Shown here: positions 1-6,854 of the stretch, one piece after another
Numbering within the stretch: position 1 is the first letter of the stretch
Layout of the letters: each line of letters opens with the position of its first letter
Source: Thermosulfurimonas sp.
Lineage (GTDB): Bacteria; Desulfobacterota; Thermodesulfobacteria; Thermodesulfobacteriales; Thermodesulfobacteriaceae
Direction: 5' to 3'
Length of the DNA stretch: 11,501 nt
NCBI GenBank assembly: GCA_015487645.1
Contig: WFPH01000172.1
Coordinates: 1 to 11,501 of the forward strand
Position numbers and translations under genes: made by a program
Notes under the pieces: generated by a model
Told to the model about the DNA's origin: nothing
The model's database searches: none
Seen by the model: only the letters and a program-made list of their open reading frames with translations

Positions 1-22
1 AAAGTGTAGCGTCCAACTTTTG

Positions 23-46
23 TAAAACCTCGATTTAGAGGTTTTA
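23..46. repeat. Perfect inverted repeat (possible weak terminator or operator)
   Basis: A 9-bp arm (23-31) is repeated as its exact reverse complement at 38-46, with a 6-nt loop between. The stem begins TAAAA and ends TTTTA, so on either strand a hairpin would finish in a short T-rich run. It could be the terminator of a gene left of the window or a binding site upstream of the promoter at 84-111. The T tract is short, so termination is not certain. The first 160 bases are clearly more AT-rich than the rest of the window. Confidence 0.5.
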
Positions 47-83
47 GAACTATATTAAAATTTAAGCTCAGGGCTCGTCAACC

Positions 84-111
84 TTGACAGGACATTTTTT
101 TTCTTGATAAA
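84..111 (+). promoter_or_regulatory. Sigma70-type promoter for the csgG-like unit
   Basis: A perfect -35 TTGACA at 84-89 is followed after 16 bp by a -10-like GATAAA at 106-111 (four of six consensus bases). Transcription would start near 118, giving a leader of about 47 nt before the ATG at 165. A purine-rich ribosome binding site (AGGGGGGG, 151-158) precedes that ATG. No other gene intervenes. The assignment rests only on consensus match and position. Confidence 0.6.
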
Positions 112-164
112 TAGAGGACCGAGAATGAGTGCAAATAGTGTAAACTTTTAAGGGGGGGTAAACA

Positions 165-1586
165 ATGACCGGATTCCAGAAAAGGTTGACGGGGTTGATG
201 GTCCTTTGGCTGGTTTTTTTGGCATCCTGTGTATCTTCCGGGGTCCAAACTCAGGTGGAAAGCACCGGTCCCACCGTACAGGAGGTAATAACCTACCGGG
301 GGCCCAAAGCCCGGATTGCGGTGGCGAGTTTTAAGTGTAAGGCGGCTAAATGTAGCGGGGCTATTGGAGATGGCCTGGCGGATATGCTGGCAACGGCTCT
401 CTTTCGTACCGGGCGTTTCATCGTTCTGGAGCGAGGGGAAGGCCTCAAGGCCATTCAGGAGGAGCTCAATCTGGGTCAGTCGGGTTATGTGCGCCCTGGA
501 GCGGCTCCTCAGATTGGTCAGATGGAAGGGGCGGATATCCTGGTGATCGGAGCCATTACGGCCTTTGAGCCGGAGGCTTCCGGTATCGGAGGCGGGGGAG
601 TGGTAGTGCCCTTCAATGTGCCTCTTATCGGGGGGGCTAAGATCTCTAAAAAAGAGGCTTACATTGCAGCCGATATACGTTTGGTGGATGTGCGAACCGG
701 GAGGGTTATAAATGCTACTTCTGTAGAGGGTAAAGCCTCCTCCTGGAATATAGGTGGTGGCATGGGTACGATCCTGGGAACGGTGGCCCTTGGAGGAGCC
801 CTGGGGGCTTATAAGAACACTCCTATGGAGAAGGCCATCCGTGTGATGCTCTACAATGCGGTGGACGCCATCGCCAAGATGGTACCGGAAAATTATTATC
901 GCTGGGGAGAGAACACTCAGGGCTATAATGCTCCTCCGGTAGCCCCTCAACCGGTGGCTTCCGCCGGGGCTTCGCAATCCGCTCCCTCGCCCGGTGGACT
1001 GGTAAGACCCTCCGCCCGTTTCACCCCGGGGAACCGGGTGGTCTGGGAGGAGAACTTCTCCTCCTGCCAGGAGGTCCCCACCACGGTGAAGATCCTCCGG
1101 GGTTCGGTGGAGTGCGTCAGGTTTCAGGGCAAGACCTGGCTGGCCACGGTGAAAGGGGAGGTGCATTTTTCTAAAAGGCTTTCCGGTTTCAGTTTCGCCA
1201 GGGACTGGGCCCTAGAGTACGCCTTTTATTACGGAACCTATGTGCCCTGGGGGAAGGCCGCGGTGCGCTTGGGCCGGGCAGACTCTCCCTTCTTCCTAGA
1301 TCTGGAAAAGGGGGCCGTAAAGGGAGATACCATTTTTAAATGGATGGAAAAACCCATTCCCCTTGATCAGGACATCGTGGGGCGGGTTCACCGGGTGGCC
1401 ATTCAGAAGAAAGGAGATACCCTGCGGATCTTCTTTGACGGTCGGAGGTTCTTTTCCGGGACGGTGGATCAGTTAGCCCTTTCCCGTTTGCCTTCTGTGG
1501 TGTATTTTATTCTGGGCTCGGGATATGCGGATATTGAGACCGGAAAGTATGTTCTGATCACGGACATCCGGCTTACGGCCTATTGA
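165..1586 (+). CDS. CsgG-family outer-membrane lipoprotein with C-terminal beta-sandwich-like domain
   Basis: This 473-aa protein has a lipoprotein signal: basic residues at 6-7, a hydrophobic stretch, and the lipobox LASC with lipidated Cys22. The +2 residue is Val, not Asp, which favours outer-membrane sorting. Residues about 48-245 look like a CsgG/HfaB domain: an ARIAVASF strand at 49-56, a segment matching the usual GxGLADMLATAL pattern near 70-79, the GADILVIGAI strand at 122-131, and two Gly-rich stretches (140-158, 196-214) where CsgG has its pore-forming hairpins. A Pro/Ala/Ser-rich linker (about 252-285) leads to a beta-rich domain (about 290-473) starting VVWEENFSSC. That domain resembles the LamG/concanavalin-like modules found fused to OmpA-type proteins in Desulfo-type bacteria. 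CsgG proteins form nonameric secretion pores for curli-type fibres, but no curlin or CsgE/F gene is nearby, so the substrate is unknown. The domain call is good; the C-terminal assignment is tentative. Confidence 0.82.
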   Translation: MTGFQKRLTGLMVLWLVFLASCVSSGVQTQVESTGPTVQEVITYRGPKARIAVASFKCKAAKCSGAIGDGLADMLATALFRTGRFIVLERGEGLKAIQEELNLGQSGYVRPGAAPQIGQMEGADILVIGAITAFEPEASGIGGGGVVVPFNVPLIGGAKISKKEAYIAADIRLVDVRTGRVINATSVEGKASSWNIGGGMGTILGTVALGGALGAYKNTPMEKAIRVMLYNAVDAIAKMVPENYYRWGENTQGYNAPPVAPQPVASAGASQSAPSPGGLVRPSARFTPGNRVVWEENFSSCQEVPTTVKILRGSVECVRFQGKTWLATVKGEVHFSKRLSGFSFARDWALEYAFYYGTYVPWGKAAVRLGRADSPFFLDLEKGAVKGDTIFKWMEKPIPLDQDIVGRVHRVAIQKKGDTLRIFFDGRRFFSGTVDQLALSRLPSVVYFILGSGYADIETGKYVLITDIRLTAY

Positions 1587-1589
1587 GGT

Positions 1590-1961
1590 ATGCTGAGCGA
1601 GGAAAAGGTTAAGGGGCTTTTGCCTAGGGAACAGATTGAGGCCTTCTTTGAGGCCTTTTACTTCGGGGAGGAGCCGGCCTACGATCTTGAACTTGGATTG
1701 GGGGTTTTTGATCCCGAAAGGAAGATCTTACGGCTGGAGCTCCGGCTCAAGGCCCGGCCCGGGCGTTGTCTGGCCTGTAACCTCACCTGGGGCTTGCCGG
1801 AGGTCTTCAAGCGTCATCCGGCTCTGAATCTGGCCGGGGTGGTTTCTCGCCTGGAAGCTCTACTTCCGGAAGGCTTGAAGGTAGCCGGTTGGGACCTGGG
1901 GCCCACGGAGGAGGTGGGCGAAGATCTCCATATTGTTCCTTTAATGGTGCGTTTGGCTTAA
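1590..1961 (+). CDS. Small conserved-looking protein of unknown function
   Basis: The gene encodes 123 aa and starts 3 nt after the stop of the csgG-like gene, so it is probably co-transcribed with it. The GAGG at 1585-1588 lies only 1 nt from the ATG, so initiation may rely on coupling. There is no signal peptide or membrane segment, so it is probably cytoplasmic. The most distinctive block is RPGRCLACNLTWGLPEVF (residues 57-74) with the CLAC cysteine pair at 60 and 63. From memory this resembles a small family in sulfate reducers that databases sometimes mislabel as 'pancreas/duodenum homeobox protein 1'; I could not verify this. A single CxxC cannot make a full zinc site alone, so any metal site would need other ligands or a dimer. 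Its last 21 bp overlap the convergent carboxypeptidase gene. No function is assigned. Confidence 0.75.
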   Translation: MLSEEKVKGLLPREQIEAFFEAFYFGEEPAYDLELGLGVFDPERKILRLELRLKARPGRCLACNLTWGLPEVFKRHPALNLAGVVSRLEALLPEGLKVAGWDLGPTEEVGEDLHIVPLMVRLA

Positions 1962-2798
1962 GAGGGCCCGGTGCCGGGTGACCTCCAGCCGGACTCTTCC
2001 CCCGAGAGGAAAGGCCAGGGTGTTGGGAATGTGCCCCAGAGGGAAACCGTAGGCCGCCGGAAGTCCCGGCGGAAGAAGCTCCTCCAGAATGGGCCGCCAG
2101 GCCTCCGGAGGATGTCCCAGATCCCCCAAAACCAGGCCGCTTAGCTTTTCAAAGGCTCCTGAAAGGGCCAGATGTGTGAGGAACCGATCCACTCGATAGA
2201 GGGCTTCCCCGGTATCCTCCAGAAGGAGGATAGCCCCCTGGAGGTCCGGGAAATAGGGGGTCCCCAGGAGGGCCGAAAGGGTGGCTAGATTGCCTCCGTA
2301 AAGGGGGCCTTCAACCCGTCCCTCGGAAAGAGGATGTCCGGAGAGTTCAAGGGGTGTTTCCCCGAAGAGCAATTTCCGGAGCCTTTCCCGGCTTTCCGCC
2401 GGCATTTCCGACAGGAAACAGACTGTAGGGGCATGCCAGGCTTTGAACCCCCGGGTAACTAGGTAGTTCATAAGGGCCGTAAGATCGCTGAAACCGAAGA
2501 TGGTCGGAGAATCCTGCTCCGCCAGGAGGTCTTTTAGCTCAGGTAGTAGACGGGCTGACCCGAAACCTCCACGTGCCGCCCACAGGATCTGGAAGCCCTC
2601 CGCCCGGAGATAAGCCTTTAATTCTTCTGCGCGAGCCCTGTCCGAACCGGCGAAATAACGATGTCTTTCGAAAAGCCTTTCGGAAAAATGCACCTCGAGC
2701 CCCCAGGCCTCGAGCACCCGCAGGCCTTCCATAAAGACGGTTCTAGCTACGGCCCCGGCGGGGGCGAAGACGGCTACTCGGTCTCCGGGTTGGATCAC
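1941..2798 (-). CDS. LD-carboxypeptidase (peptidase family S66, LdcA type)
   Basis: The 285-aa product matches family S66, which removes the terminal D-Ala from murein tetrapeptides during peptidoglycan recycling. The triad is visible: Ser104 in GFSDLTAL, Glu194 in LLLEDTGE and His256 in PLGHIPN. The upstream block LWAARGGFGSARLL (72-85) is also typical. I chose the GTG at 2798 because its GTGA overlaps the TGA of coaX, AGGAGAGG lies 8 nt upstream, and the protein then begins at the usual IQPGDRVAVFAPA strand. A longer frame opens at 2876 but lies inside coaX. The length is near the usual 300 aa and there is no signal peptide, consistent with a cytoplasmic enzyme. It is the last gene of the eight-gene minus-strand run. 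Its 3' end overlaps the convergent small gene by 21 bp, and no terminator is apparent there. Confidence 0.92.
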   Translation of the reverse strand: MIQPGDRVAVFAPAGAVARTVFMEGLRVLEAWGLEVHFSERLFERHRYFAGSDRARAEELKAYLRAEGFQILWAARGGFGSARLLPELKDLLAEQDSPTIFGFSDLTALMNYLVTRGFKAWHAPTVCFLSEMPAESRERLRKLLFGETPLELSGHPLSEGRVEGPLYGGNLATLSALLGTPYFPDLQGAILLLEDTGEALYRVDRFLTHLALSGAFEKLSGLVLGDLGHPPEAWRPILEELLPPGLPAAYGFPLGHIPNTLAFPLGGRVRLEVTRHRALLSQTHH

Positions 2799-3568
2799 CG
2801 GCCGATCCTCTCCTGGTACAGATGATAAAGGCCTTCTAAAGTTAGTTCCGGGACTACCTCTTTTATCACGGGACAAAGCGGAGCGATGATTCTGGCCAGC
2901 CCTCCGGTGGCTACCACCAGGGGCTGATCTCCCATCTCCGCCGAGAGTCGGGCCGCCAGACCCTCCGTAAGGCCGACAAAGCCATAGAGGAGGCCGCTTT
3001 TAAGGGCCGAAACCGTATCCCTTCCCAAGGCCGTCTCCGGAGGAGGTTCCAGTTCCACCCTGGGGAGCTTAGCCGTGCGCCGGAAAAGAAGCTCGGCTGC
3101 GGTCTCGAGTCCGGGGGCTATGGCCCCTCCCAGGTATTCTCCCCGGGAGGAAACGCAGTCGAAGGTGGTGGCAGTCCCGTAGTCCACCACGATCACGGCC
3201 CTTTGCCAGCGGCGCCAGGCGGCGTAGGCGTTTACCAGGCGATCGGCCCCTACTTCGGCCGGATAACGCAACTTTACCGGGATGGGCACTCTCTCCGGGG
3301 AGACGGCCAGCCACTCCTTGACCAGCCAGTGCCTGACCACCGCTTCCCAGACATGATCCAGTGGAGGCACCACCGAAGCGTAGGCCACCCCCTTGAGGGC
3401 CCTTAAAGGGACCTCCATGAGATCCAGGAAGGCCCGTAAGGTTAAAAGAAGCTCCTCCGGGGTAAGACCGGTCCGGGTCCGAAAGCGAAAGGTTCTCAAA
3501 AGGAGGCCGTCCCGACGGAAGACCCCACAGGCCGTACTGGTATTGCCTACATCCACACAGAGGATCAC
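2795..3568 (-). CDS. coaX: Type III pantothenate kinase
   Basis: CoaX phosphorylates pantothenate to 4'-phosphopantothenate, the first step of CoA synthesis; type III enzymes belong to the ASKHA fold. The 257-aa protein starts ILCVDVGNTST (phosphate-binding loop, Asp6) and contains GADRLVNA (107-114), VVDYGTATTFD (127-137, acidic Asp129), LGGAIAPG (146-153) and LGRDT (181-185, equivalent to the usual GxNT). A GTG at 3595 is also open, but the GTG at 3568 places DVGNT at the family's normal distance from the N-terminus. That GTG overlaps the TGA of the upstream methyltransferase gene as GTGA, with GAGGA just before it. It in turn overlaps the carboxypeptidase gene by 4 bp in the same way. The length is typical for the family. 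Confidence 0.95.
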   Translation of the reverse strand: MILCVDVGNTSTACGVFRRDGLLLRTFRFRTRTGLTPEELLLTLRAFLDLMEVPLRALKGVAYASVVPPLDHVWEAVVRHWLVKEWLAVSPERVPIPVKLRYPAEVGADRLVNAYAAWRRWQRAVIVVDYGTATTFDCVSSRGEYLGGAIAPGLETAAELLFRRTAKLPRVELEPPPETALGRDTVSALKSGLLYGFVGLTEGLAARLSAEMGDQPLVVATGGLARIIAPLCPVIKEVVPELTLEGLYHLYQERIGR

Positions 3569-4374
3569 TTCCTCGCTTTTTGCAGCACCAGGCACACCCA
3601 GCCCTCCTTTTCTCGTCGGTCTAGAATTTTCAAGGGGCCTCCGGACAACGTGGCCCGGAGTTCCTCTTCCATGGAAGGGGTGAACCCCGAAAGGATATAA
3701 TAGTCCGCTTTCAAGAAGGAAGGCAGGCCCAGGAGCTCGACGAGCAGGCCCTTGTAGAGGTTGGCCAGCACCAGGCCTCCTTCAAGGGGGAGAAGGCTTC
3801 TGAGATCGGCTTCAATAACCTCGCCCTCAAGACGGTTAAGGGCCAGATTGTGACGGGTTAGGGTCACACAGAGGGGATTCCGGTCCACCGCCACCACCCT
3901 GGCCCCCAGACGGGAAGCCATCAGGCTGAGAAGACCGCTGCCACAGCCGAGATCGTACACTGTTTCAAAGGGGCCGGCCTTTTGCCAGATCTCCCAGAGG
4001 GCTTCGAGCATGAGCCGGGTGGTGGGGTGGTTTCCGCTGCCAAAGACCACGCCTGGGTCGTAAAGAAGCGCCCCCGGAAGTCTTTTCCAAACGGGGGCAA
4101 AGGTAAAGGGACCGATGGTGAAGGGTTCAAGGCACCGTCCTTCGCCCCATTCCGCGTAAGGTACCCGGGCCGAGAGCTCAAAACTCAGACCGAACTCGTT
4201 CTCTATTCTTTCCGGGAGTCCGGGCTTTTCCCGATGGAAGAATAGTACGGTAAGGTCTTCTTCCTCCCAGCAGCCGATAAAGTCCGGGTCGGGAAAGGTG
4301 TGCAGGGCAGGATGAGTGCCCGAGAAAGCATAGAGATAGAGGATTTCGTAGCGTTCATAAGGGGGTTTCAACAT
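3565..4374 (-). CDS. prmA: PrmA-like ribosomal protein L11 methyltransferase
   Basis: The 269-aa protein has the PrmA signature DPGVVFGSGNHPTT (106-119), followed by SAM-binding motif I VYDLGCGSGLLS (139-150) and an acidic motif II, VVAVDRNP (160-167). PrmA trimethylates ribosomal protein L11 in the cytoplasm. The substrate-recognition region (about 1-100) is shorter than in E. coli PrmA, and the motif IV segment reads LANLYKG (203-209) where PrmA usually has an NIL-type sequence. The methyltransferase class is therefore firm, while L11 as substrate is likely but not certain. The chosen ATG lacks a clear Shine-Dalgarno and lies 20 bp inside the end of the M48 gene. The open frame continues upstream to 4566, but only as M48 shadow with no family similarity. 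The 3' end is coupled to coaX by GTGA. Confidence 0.82.
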   Translation of the reverse strand: MLKPPYERYEILYLYAFSGTHPALHTFPDPDFIGCWEEEDLTVLFFHREKPGLPERIENEFGLSFELSARVPYAEWGEGRCLEPFTIGPFTFAPVWKRLPGALLYDPGVVFGSGNHPTTRLMLEALWEIWQKAGPFETVYDLGCGSGLLSLMASRLGARVVAVDRNPLCVTLTRHNLALNRLEGEVIEADLRSLLPLEGGLVLANLYKGLLVELLGLPSFLKADYYILSGFTPSMEEELRATLSGGPLKILDRREKEGWVCLVLQKARK

Positions 4375-6091
4375 GGGCACAGAAGGTTTTCCGTCGCCGG
4401 CGATAATAATCCAGGTTCTTGGCCTTTTTCTTTTCGGCCAGGACCAGAGCCTGTAAGGCCGCGCTACAGGCCTCCCGAGGCCGGCCGTTCTGGAAATAGG
4501 CCTCTGCCAGGGTATCGAGGATCGCGGGGAAAGATTCCCGTTCAGCGGCCTTCTCCGCCAGTTCAAGGGCCCTCGAAGGCTGGTGCAGGGAAGGATCCCT
4601 GGCGGTAAGAAGGAGCCAGGCCAGGTTGTTCAGGGTCCAGGCGTCTTCTGGAACCATAAGGAGGACCTTTTCGTAAACCATGAGGGCTTCCTTTTCCAGC
4701 CCCTGGGAGAGCAGGTAATCGCCAAGGGCTCTCAGGATTTCGGGTTTTCCCTGAGCCCGATGTTCGAGGCCCCGCAGAACGTTTCGGAGGGCTCTTTTTT
4801 TGAGAAAATCATGATCTCCCAGGGTAGCACCCCCTATCAGGATCAGGAAGATCAAAACGAAGATCCACTTCTTGCGGGCGAGGGTGGTGTGGTGTCTCTG
4901 GGCCAGGGAAGGATTCTGGCCGGCGGCGTGTAGGAAAGCTATCCTTTCGGCCAGACTGTAGTGATGCCAGCTGGGGGCTTTCCGGAGCCCGGAGAGCGTG
5001 GCGATCTTTTCCAGGGCGGTGATGATACCCCGGGCCGATCCCAGGCTTTCCAGGGCATAGAGGTCGGCCTGCCTTTCGAAGTTTCTAAGGAAGTATCCCA
5101 GAAAGTAGCGGAAATAGAGGATGACCAGGCTTCCCAGAAGAAAGGCCAGGGCGATCTCGGGCCAGACGCGAAGGCGGAAGTCCGGAGAGATGAAAAGTTC
5201 GGGATAAGGGAAGAGGGAGAGAAAGAGGAGCCAGGCCGGCTCGAGTATCCAGTAGAGAAGCCCCAGGAAGGCCAGGAGAAAGAAGAATAACCACCAGAGG
5301 TGACGGTGTTTGATATGTCCCGCCTCGTGAGCCACCACGGCCAGCGTTTCTTCTTCGTCGAGGGTAGCCAGAAGGCCCGGGGAGAGGAGGAGATAACGGA
5401 AAGGTGGTATTACCCCCAGGACTCCGGCCGTGAGCAAGCGTCCCTCAAAGGGTAACCATAGAAGGATTTCTCCCAGTTTGATTCCCTGACCGCGAAGATA
5501 ATCCTCGATGAGAGTCCTCAGGGAGGAGGCCGGCAAAGGCCTGGTAGGCCAGAGTTTGACCGCCAGATAGGGGAAAAATACGCCCAGGCATCCCAGCACT
5601 ACCAGCCAGAGTAGATATTCCGGTGCCTGAGGAACGATCTTGCGGATAATTCCTAGCCCCGCAGAGGCCAGAATCCAGGGGATAATGGCCGGAAGGAAGA
5701 AGCGCACCTGAGAGAGTAGATACCGGCCAGGCGGAAGATCCCCCAGATGGCCCCGTTTTTCGTAACGGCCCGCCAGATACCAGGCCAGGACTAGGTAGTG
5801 TCCGTAAAGGAAGATGGCCCACAGATCTCCCGTAAGACGCGCTGGGAGTTTCAGAAGGGCCACGTCCAGAAAGAAGAAAAAGAGCGCCCACTTGAGGAGG
5901 GCTTGTTGTCTAAGGGTAAAGGTCAGGGCGTCTCGGGCGTTTGCCAGCCAGTGTCTGACCAGAACAACCCAGATCGAATCCTTGAGGAGGAAGCCCGTCA
6001 GGGTGAGGAGGAGAGGAGGCCCGGCTTCTCGGGGCCAGGCCCCCCATAGGATCAAGGCCAGAAAAAGGTAGACAATTTCGTCATAAAACAC
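4355..6091 (-). CDS. Membrane M48-type zinc metalloprotease with C-terminal TPR repeats
   Basis: The 578-aa protein has a strongly hydrophobic N-terminal half with about five membrane segments (about 5-20, 25-50, 66-82, 92-108, 130-180). The catalytic motif is HEAGH (255-259), followed by hydrophobic segments (about 266-292, 312-335) and a third zinc ligand, Glu339, in NFERQAD. The segment SLAERIAFL (379-387) is also typical of HtpX/Ste24-type M48 peptidases. A last membrane segment (about 409-423) leads to a soluble region (about 445-555) with TPR-like helical pairs, for example LGDYLLSQGLEKEALMVYEKVL. Such enzymes act at the cytoplasmic membrane in protein quality control; the substrate here is unknown. 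The start is a GTG immediately after the fmdB stop, with only a weak AAAGAG upstream. The TPR tail suggests binding of a partner or substrate. Confidence 0.9.
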   Translation of the reverse strand: MFYDEIVYLFLALILWGAWPREAGPPLLLTLTGFLLKDSIWVVLVRHWLANARDALTFTLRQQALLKWALFFFFLDVALLKLPARLTGDLWAIFLYGHYLVLAWYLAGRYEKRGHLGDLPPGRYLLSQVRFFLPAIIPWILASAGLGIIRKIVPQAPEYLLWLVVLGCLGVFFPYLAVKLWPTRPLPASSLRTLIEDYLRGQGIKLGEILLWLPFEGRLLTAGVLGVIPPFRYLLLSPGLLATLDEEETLAVVAHEAGHIKHRHLWWLFFFLLAFLGLLYWILEPAWLLFLSLFPYPELFISPDFRLRVWPEIALAFLLGSLVILYFRYFLGYFLRNFERQADLYALESLGSARGIITALEKIATLSGLRKAPSWHHYSLAERIAFLHAAGQNPSLAQRHHTTLARKKWIFVLIFLILIGGATLGDHDFLKKRALRNVLRGLEHRAQGKPEILRALGDYLLSQGLEKEALMVYEKVLLMVPEDAWTLNNLAWLLLTARDPSLHQPSRALELAEKAAERESFPAILDTLAEAYFQNGRPREACSAALQALVLAEKKKAKNLDYYRRRRKTFCAHVETPL

Positions 6092-6334
6092 TTAAGACTC
6101 TTTCTTTTCCGAAGTCTTTCCGCTGGACTCCTCTTTGGAAGACGATTTTTTATCCTTCCGGGCATAGTCCGTAACGTACCATCCGGTGCCTTTGAGGATA
6201 AAGGAGCTCTGGCTGATGAGTTTGTGCAGTTTGCCTCCGCAGGCTTCACAGGTGGTGAGAGGGTCGTCCGTGATCTTTTGCCAAACTTCGAGGTGCCGGC
6301 CGCAGTTTTCACACTCGTACTCATAGATGGGCAT
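6092..6334 (-). CDS. FmdB-family zinc-ribbon protein
   Basis: The 80-aa protein starts MPIYEYECENCG, the hallmark of the FmdB regulatory family. It has two CxxC knuckles (Cys8/Cys11 and Cys29/Cys32) and a low-complexity, charged Ser/Lys/Glu tail (about residues 58-80). The start at 6334 is chosen over an open frame reaching 6364, because it gives the canonical N-terminus and has a strong ribosome binding site (6341-6349). FmdB was named for a proposed role in formamidase/amidase regulation, but most members are uncharacterised. The gene overlaps the end of the HExxH gene by 14 bp and abuts the M48 GTG, so it is probably co-expressed with both. Confidence 0.9.
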   Translation of the reverse strand: MPIYEYECENCGRHLEVWQKITDDPLTTCEACGGKLHKLISQSSFILKGTGWYVTDYARKDKKSSSKEESSGKTSEKKES

Positions 6335-6854
6335 CGCTCCCACCTCCTTCGTAGGTTTTATCAAAATAGCTCAGAGTCTCGGGCATCCCGGGCCAAAAGG
6401 CCATGGCCCGCAGGATCTCCCGGGCCTTGAGGTGTACCAGGATCTCCTCGGTCATCCTTTTCTGCTTTCCCATGTAATAGGAAGCCTCGTAGCGTGCAAA
6501 ACGCACCATGTGTATCAGCTCGTGAGTAAAAATATAAAGCATGAGGGCCCGGAGGAAAGCCCGGCTGAAGGGCAATGGTCGGCCGTAGGGAAGCAGTATA
6601 CAATAGGGATCGAGCCGGCGGGAGACCGGGCCTTCGCCTTTTACCAGAACGGCCAGAGCCTCCTCCGGAAAAGGCCAGGTGTCCTTCAGGAAACGCACTT
6701 CGTACTGGATACGTCGCAGGATGCGCGGGCTTAACCGGTAATGTTCAAAAACCAGTTCTTCGGCCAGGGCCGAGGCTTCGGCCAGAATGTAGCCACACGA
6801 CAGGAGTTTACCTTTGCGGCTCAGAGATGGCCCTTGGGGTATGACCCAAGCCAT
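6321..6854 (-). CDS. Unrecognised protein with HExxH zinc-metallopeptidase motif
   Basis: With the ATG at 6854 the protein is 177 aa. Residues 100-117 form a hydrophobic helix carrying HELIH (111-115), the classic zinc-protease motif. The following RMTEEILVHLKAREIL (133-148) supplies possible third ligands (Glu136, Glu137 or His141). There is no signal peptide, so a cytoplasmic location is likely. I do not recognise the family; the visible motif suggests a minimal zincin-like hydrolase, but activity is inference. The start is uncertain: the ATG has no clear ribosome binding site and sits 34 bp inside pheA. The only later in-frame options before conserved-looking sequence are rare codons, such as CTG near the pheA stop. 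The gene sits between pheA and fmdB on the same strand and overlaps both, so it is likely co-transcribed. Confidence 0.72.
   Translation of the reverse strand: MAWVIPQGPSLSRKGKLLSCGYILAEASALAEELVFEHYRLSPRILRRIQYEVRFLKDTWPFPEEALAVLVKGEGPVSRRLDPYCILLPYGRPLPFSRAFLRALMLYIFTHELIHMVRFARYEASYYMGKQKRMTEEILVHLKAREILRAMAFWPGMPETLSYFDKTYEGGGSDAHL
6341..6349 (-). promoter_or_regulatory. Strong ribosome binding site deciding the fmdB start
   Basis: On the minus strand this reads AAGGAGGTG, 6 nt before the ATG at 6334. It lies inside the coding end of the HExxH gene and fixes the fmdB start at MPIYEYEC. Confidence 0.8.

Noticed and set aside
40..66. GTTTTAGAACTA resembling the start of a type II CRISPR repeat
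   Set aside because: It occurs once, part of it belongs to the inverted repeat, and there are no further repeats, spacers or cas genes in the window.
78..1166. Long open frame on the minus strand opposite the csgG-like gene
   Set aside because: Its translation is low-complexity His/Arg/Ser/Gly-rich with no domain, and it is the shadow of a well-supported lipoprotein gene that has its own promoter and ribosome binding site.
3393..3683. Arg/Lys-rich plus-strand frame opposite coaX
   Set aside because: Basic low-complexity antisense shadow of a conserved enzyme gene, with no ribosome binding site.
4375..4566. N-terminal extension of the PrmA-like frame
   Set aside because: The 64 extra residues are Arg/Pro/Trp-rich, lie wholly within the M48 TPR region and have no family similarity.
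5445..5891. 148-codon minus-strand frame inside the M48 gene
   Set aside because: Ser/Gly/Pro-rich composition typical of an alternative-frame shadow in GC-rich DNA; no start signal.
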